DNA of 6,782 nucleotides from Oscillospiraceae bacterium (lineage in GTDB: Bacteria > Bacillota > Clostridia > Oscillospirales > Oscillospiraceae): contig WQRL01000095.1 in the NCBI GenBank assembly GCA_009786775.1, forward strand, positions 1-6,782, read 5' to 3'. Positions 6,062-6,782 of this stretch are shown piece by piece. Position 1 is the stretch's first letter. Every line of letters starts with the position of its first letter. The notes under the pieces were generated by a model. The model saw only the letters and a program-made list of their open reading frames with translations. It did no database searches and was not told the origin of the DNA. Position numbers and translations under genes: made by a program.

Positions 6062-6075
6062 TTTCGCTTGCGAAA
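6062..6075. repeat. Perfect 6-2-6 inverted repeat abutting CtsR operator 1
   Basis: TTTCGC (6062-6067), TT, GCGAAA (6070-6075). It directly adjoins operator 1 on its upstream side, about 60-75 bp upstream of the predicted transcription start. It has no T-tract, so it is not a terminator. It could be a binding site for another regulator or chance; it does not match the HrcA CIRCE element. Confidence 0.4.
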
Positions 6076-6236
6076 ATCCGCAACTATCTCACGCAAACTC
6101 TGCTTTTCTTTCATTTTCGACGAGTTGCTTTATTTTTAGAGCTTTACTTGTGCAAAAATACAGCGTGAGCTACACTATTTGCAAAAACACTCTCTATACC
6201 CCAGAATAGGCCAATAATAAAGTTCTCCCCCTCTAC
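6076..6236. other. Intergenic stretch with no gene seen
   Basis: This is the rest of the roughly 330 nt gap between ctsR and asnS, beyond the promoter region and before the asnS terminator. It is AT-rich. I see no reading frame with a ribosome binding site, no tRNA-like fold and no strong hairpin. The only repeat is TGCAAAAA, at 6151-6158 and again at 6180-6187. Confidence 0.5.
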
Positions 6237-6246
6237 TTTACCAGGT

Positions 6247-6280
6247 AAAAAAACGCGCTCCTACGGGAGGCAGGAGCGCG
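6247..6280 (-). terminator. Intrinsic terminator of asnS
   Basis: On the minus strand, CGCGCTCCT (6280-6272) pairs perfectly with AGGAGCGCG (6262-6254) around a 9-nt loop, followed directly by seven T residues (6253-6247). The stem begins 13 nt after the asnS stop. It is a textbook Rho-independent terminator and separates asnS from the ctsR operon. A further small dyad, TTTACC-A-GGTAAA (6237-6249), overlaps the T-tract. Confidence 0.95.
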
Positions 6281-6292
6281 GAAAGTGTTTTT

Positions 6293-6782
6293 CTAAAAAT
6301 CAGCCGAGCCTGTGGTTCTGGGGAATGGAATTACATCGCGGATGTTGGAAACTCCGGTTAGGTACATTAGCAGACGCTCAAAGCCCAGTCCGAAACCAGC
6401 ATGCTTTGTGCCGCCGTAGCGGCGCAGATCAAGGTACCACCAGTAGGCCTGCTTGTCTAGCCCCATCTCTTCAATGCGGGCTTCAAGAAGCTCCAGGCGC
6501 TCCTCCCTCTGGCTGCCGCCGATAATCTCACCTATGCCCGGAGCCAGCAAGTCCATTGCAGCTACTGTCTTGCCATCATCGTTGAGGCGCATATAGAAGG
6601 CCTTGATATCTTTGGGATAATTAGTGACAAACACAGGCTTCTTAAAGTGCTTCTCTGTGAGATAGCGCTCATGTTCTGTCTGCAAGTCACAGCCCCATGA
6701 TACAGGAAACTGGAAATCTTCTCCACTTTGCAGAAGAATCTCTATTGCATCTGTATATGTTGTTCGGGCAAAATCTGAACCC
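6293..6782 (-). CDS. asnS: Asparagine-tRNA ligase (AsnRS), C-terminal part, cut by the window edge
   Basis: A cytosolic class II (subgroup IIb) aminoacyl-tRNA synthetase that charges tRNA-Asn with asparagine using ATP. The minus-strand frame is open to the right edge. It reads from [16 protein letters not shown] through [17 protein letters not shown], then [45 protein letters not shown] and [17 protein letters not shown], and ends near [24 protein letters not shown] is class II motif 3, which binds ATP. The acidic and amide-recognition context, with [11 protein letters not shown], fits AsnRS rather than AspRS, as does the IPFPRT ending. About 163 residues of the C-terminal catalytic domain are present, and the anticodon-binding OB-fold and most of the protein lie outside. 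The stop is TAG at 6293-6295, followed by a strong terminator. A TTG at 6685 is an internal leucine codon, not a start. Confidence 0.96.
   Translation of the reverse strand, partial: GSDFARTTYTDAIEILLQSGEDFQFPVSWGCDLQTEHERYLTEKHFKKPVFVTNYPKDIKAFYMRLNDDGKTVAAMDLLAPGIGEIIGGSQREERLELLEARIEEMGLDKQAYWWYLDLRRYGGTKHAGFGLGFERLLMYLTGVSNIRDVIPFPRTTGSADF

Noticed and set aside
5947..6168. A 73-codon plus-strand open frame between ctsR and asnS
   Set aside because: It has no ribosome binding site, runs across the CtsR operators and the sigma-A promoter, and its Leu/Thr/Phe-rich translation resembles no family I know.
6140..6178. A possible minus-strand promoter (TTGCAA, 17-18 bp, TATTTT-like) upstream of the ctsR operon
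   Set aside because: The -10 match is poor, the region is AT-rich, and a far better promoter lies downstream between the CtsR boxes.
5940..6246. A CIRCE (HrcA) element or riboswitch in the ctsR upstream region
   Set aside because: I found no TTAGCACTC...GAGTGCTAA dyad and no multi-helix leader structure; only CtsR heptads and a short palindrome are present.

Overview
The window reads as chromosomal core sequence from a Gram-positive Firmicutes bacterium, most likely of the class Clostridia. Three things suggest this: a CtsR-controlled clp operon with intact CtsR operators, a YkpA/YbiT-type ABC-F protein, and a spaced AGGAGG-like ribosome binding site 7 nt before the start codon of three successive genes. 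I see no insertion sequence, phage gene, CRISPR array, tRNA or rRNA. Genus cannot be fixed from this sequence alone.

Layout, left to right. (1) On the plus strand, 1-812 is the 3' part of nadC (quinolinate phosphoribosyltransferase, NAD synthesis), cut by the left edge. (2) Its stop codon overlaps, tail to tail by 4 nt, the stop of a minus-strand ABC-F ATPase (809-2410). This gene probably has its own promoter near 2446-2454. (3) A hairpin at 2485-2509 overlaps the stop of clpC. (4) From 5915 down to 2503, on the minus strand, lies the heat-shock operon ctsR - mcsA-like - clpC. Its gaps are short: 17 nt between ctsR and mcsA, 33 nt between mcsA and clpC. (5) At 5979-6061 is the operon's control region: a sigma-A type promoter with a perfect TATAAT, bracketed by two CtsR boxes. 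(6) A strong intrinsic terminator (6247-6280) closes asnS (asparaginyl-tRNA synthetase), whose C-terminal part fills the right end on the minus strand.

How the genes work together: CtsR represses its own operon by binding heptad repeats around the promoter. Heat or protein stress releases it, and the ClpC unfoldase (with ClpP encoded elsewhere) is made. The classic order is ctsR-mcsA-mcsB-clpC. Here the arginine kinase gene mcsB is absent from its usual place, and the McsA-like protein has lost most of its second zinc module. This points to a reduced, McsB-independent branch of the system, unless mcsB lies elsewhere in the genome.

Nothing here looks like a wholly new system. The two observations most worth following are that reduced CtsR/McsA/ClpC operon, and the ABC-F protein. 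In the ABC-F protein all three elements of one composite ATP site (Walker A and Walker B of domain 2, signature of domain 1) are degenerate, including a natural Glu to Gln change at the catalytic position, while the other site is intact.
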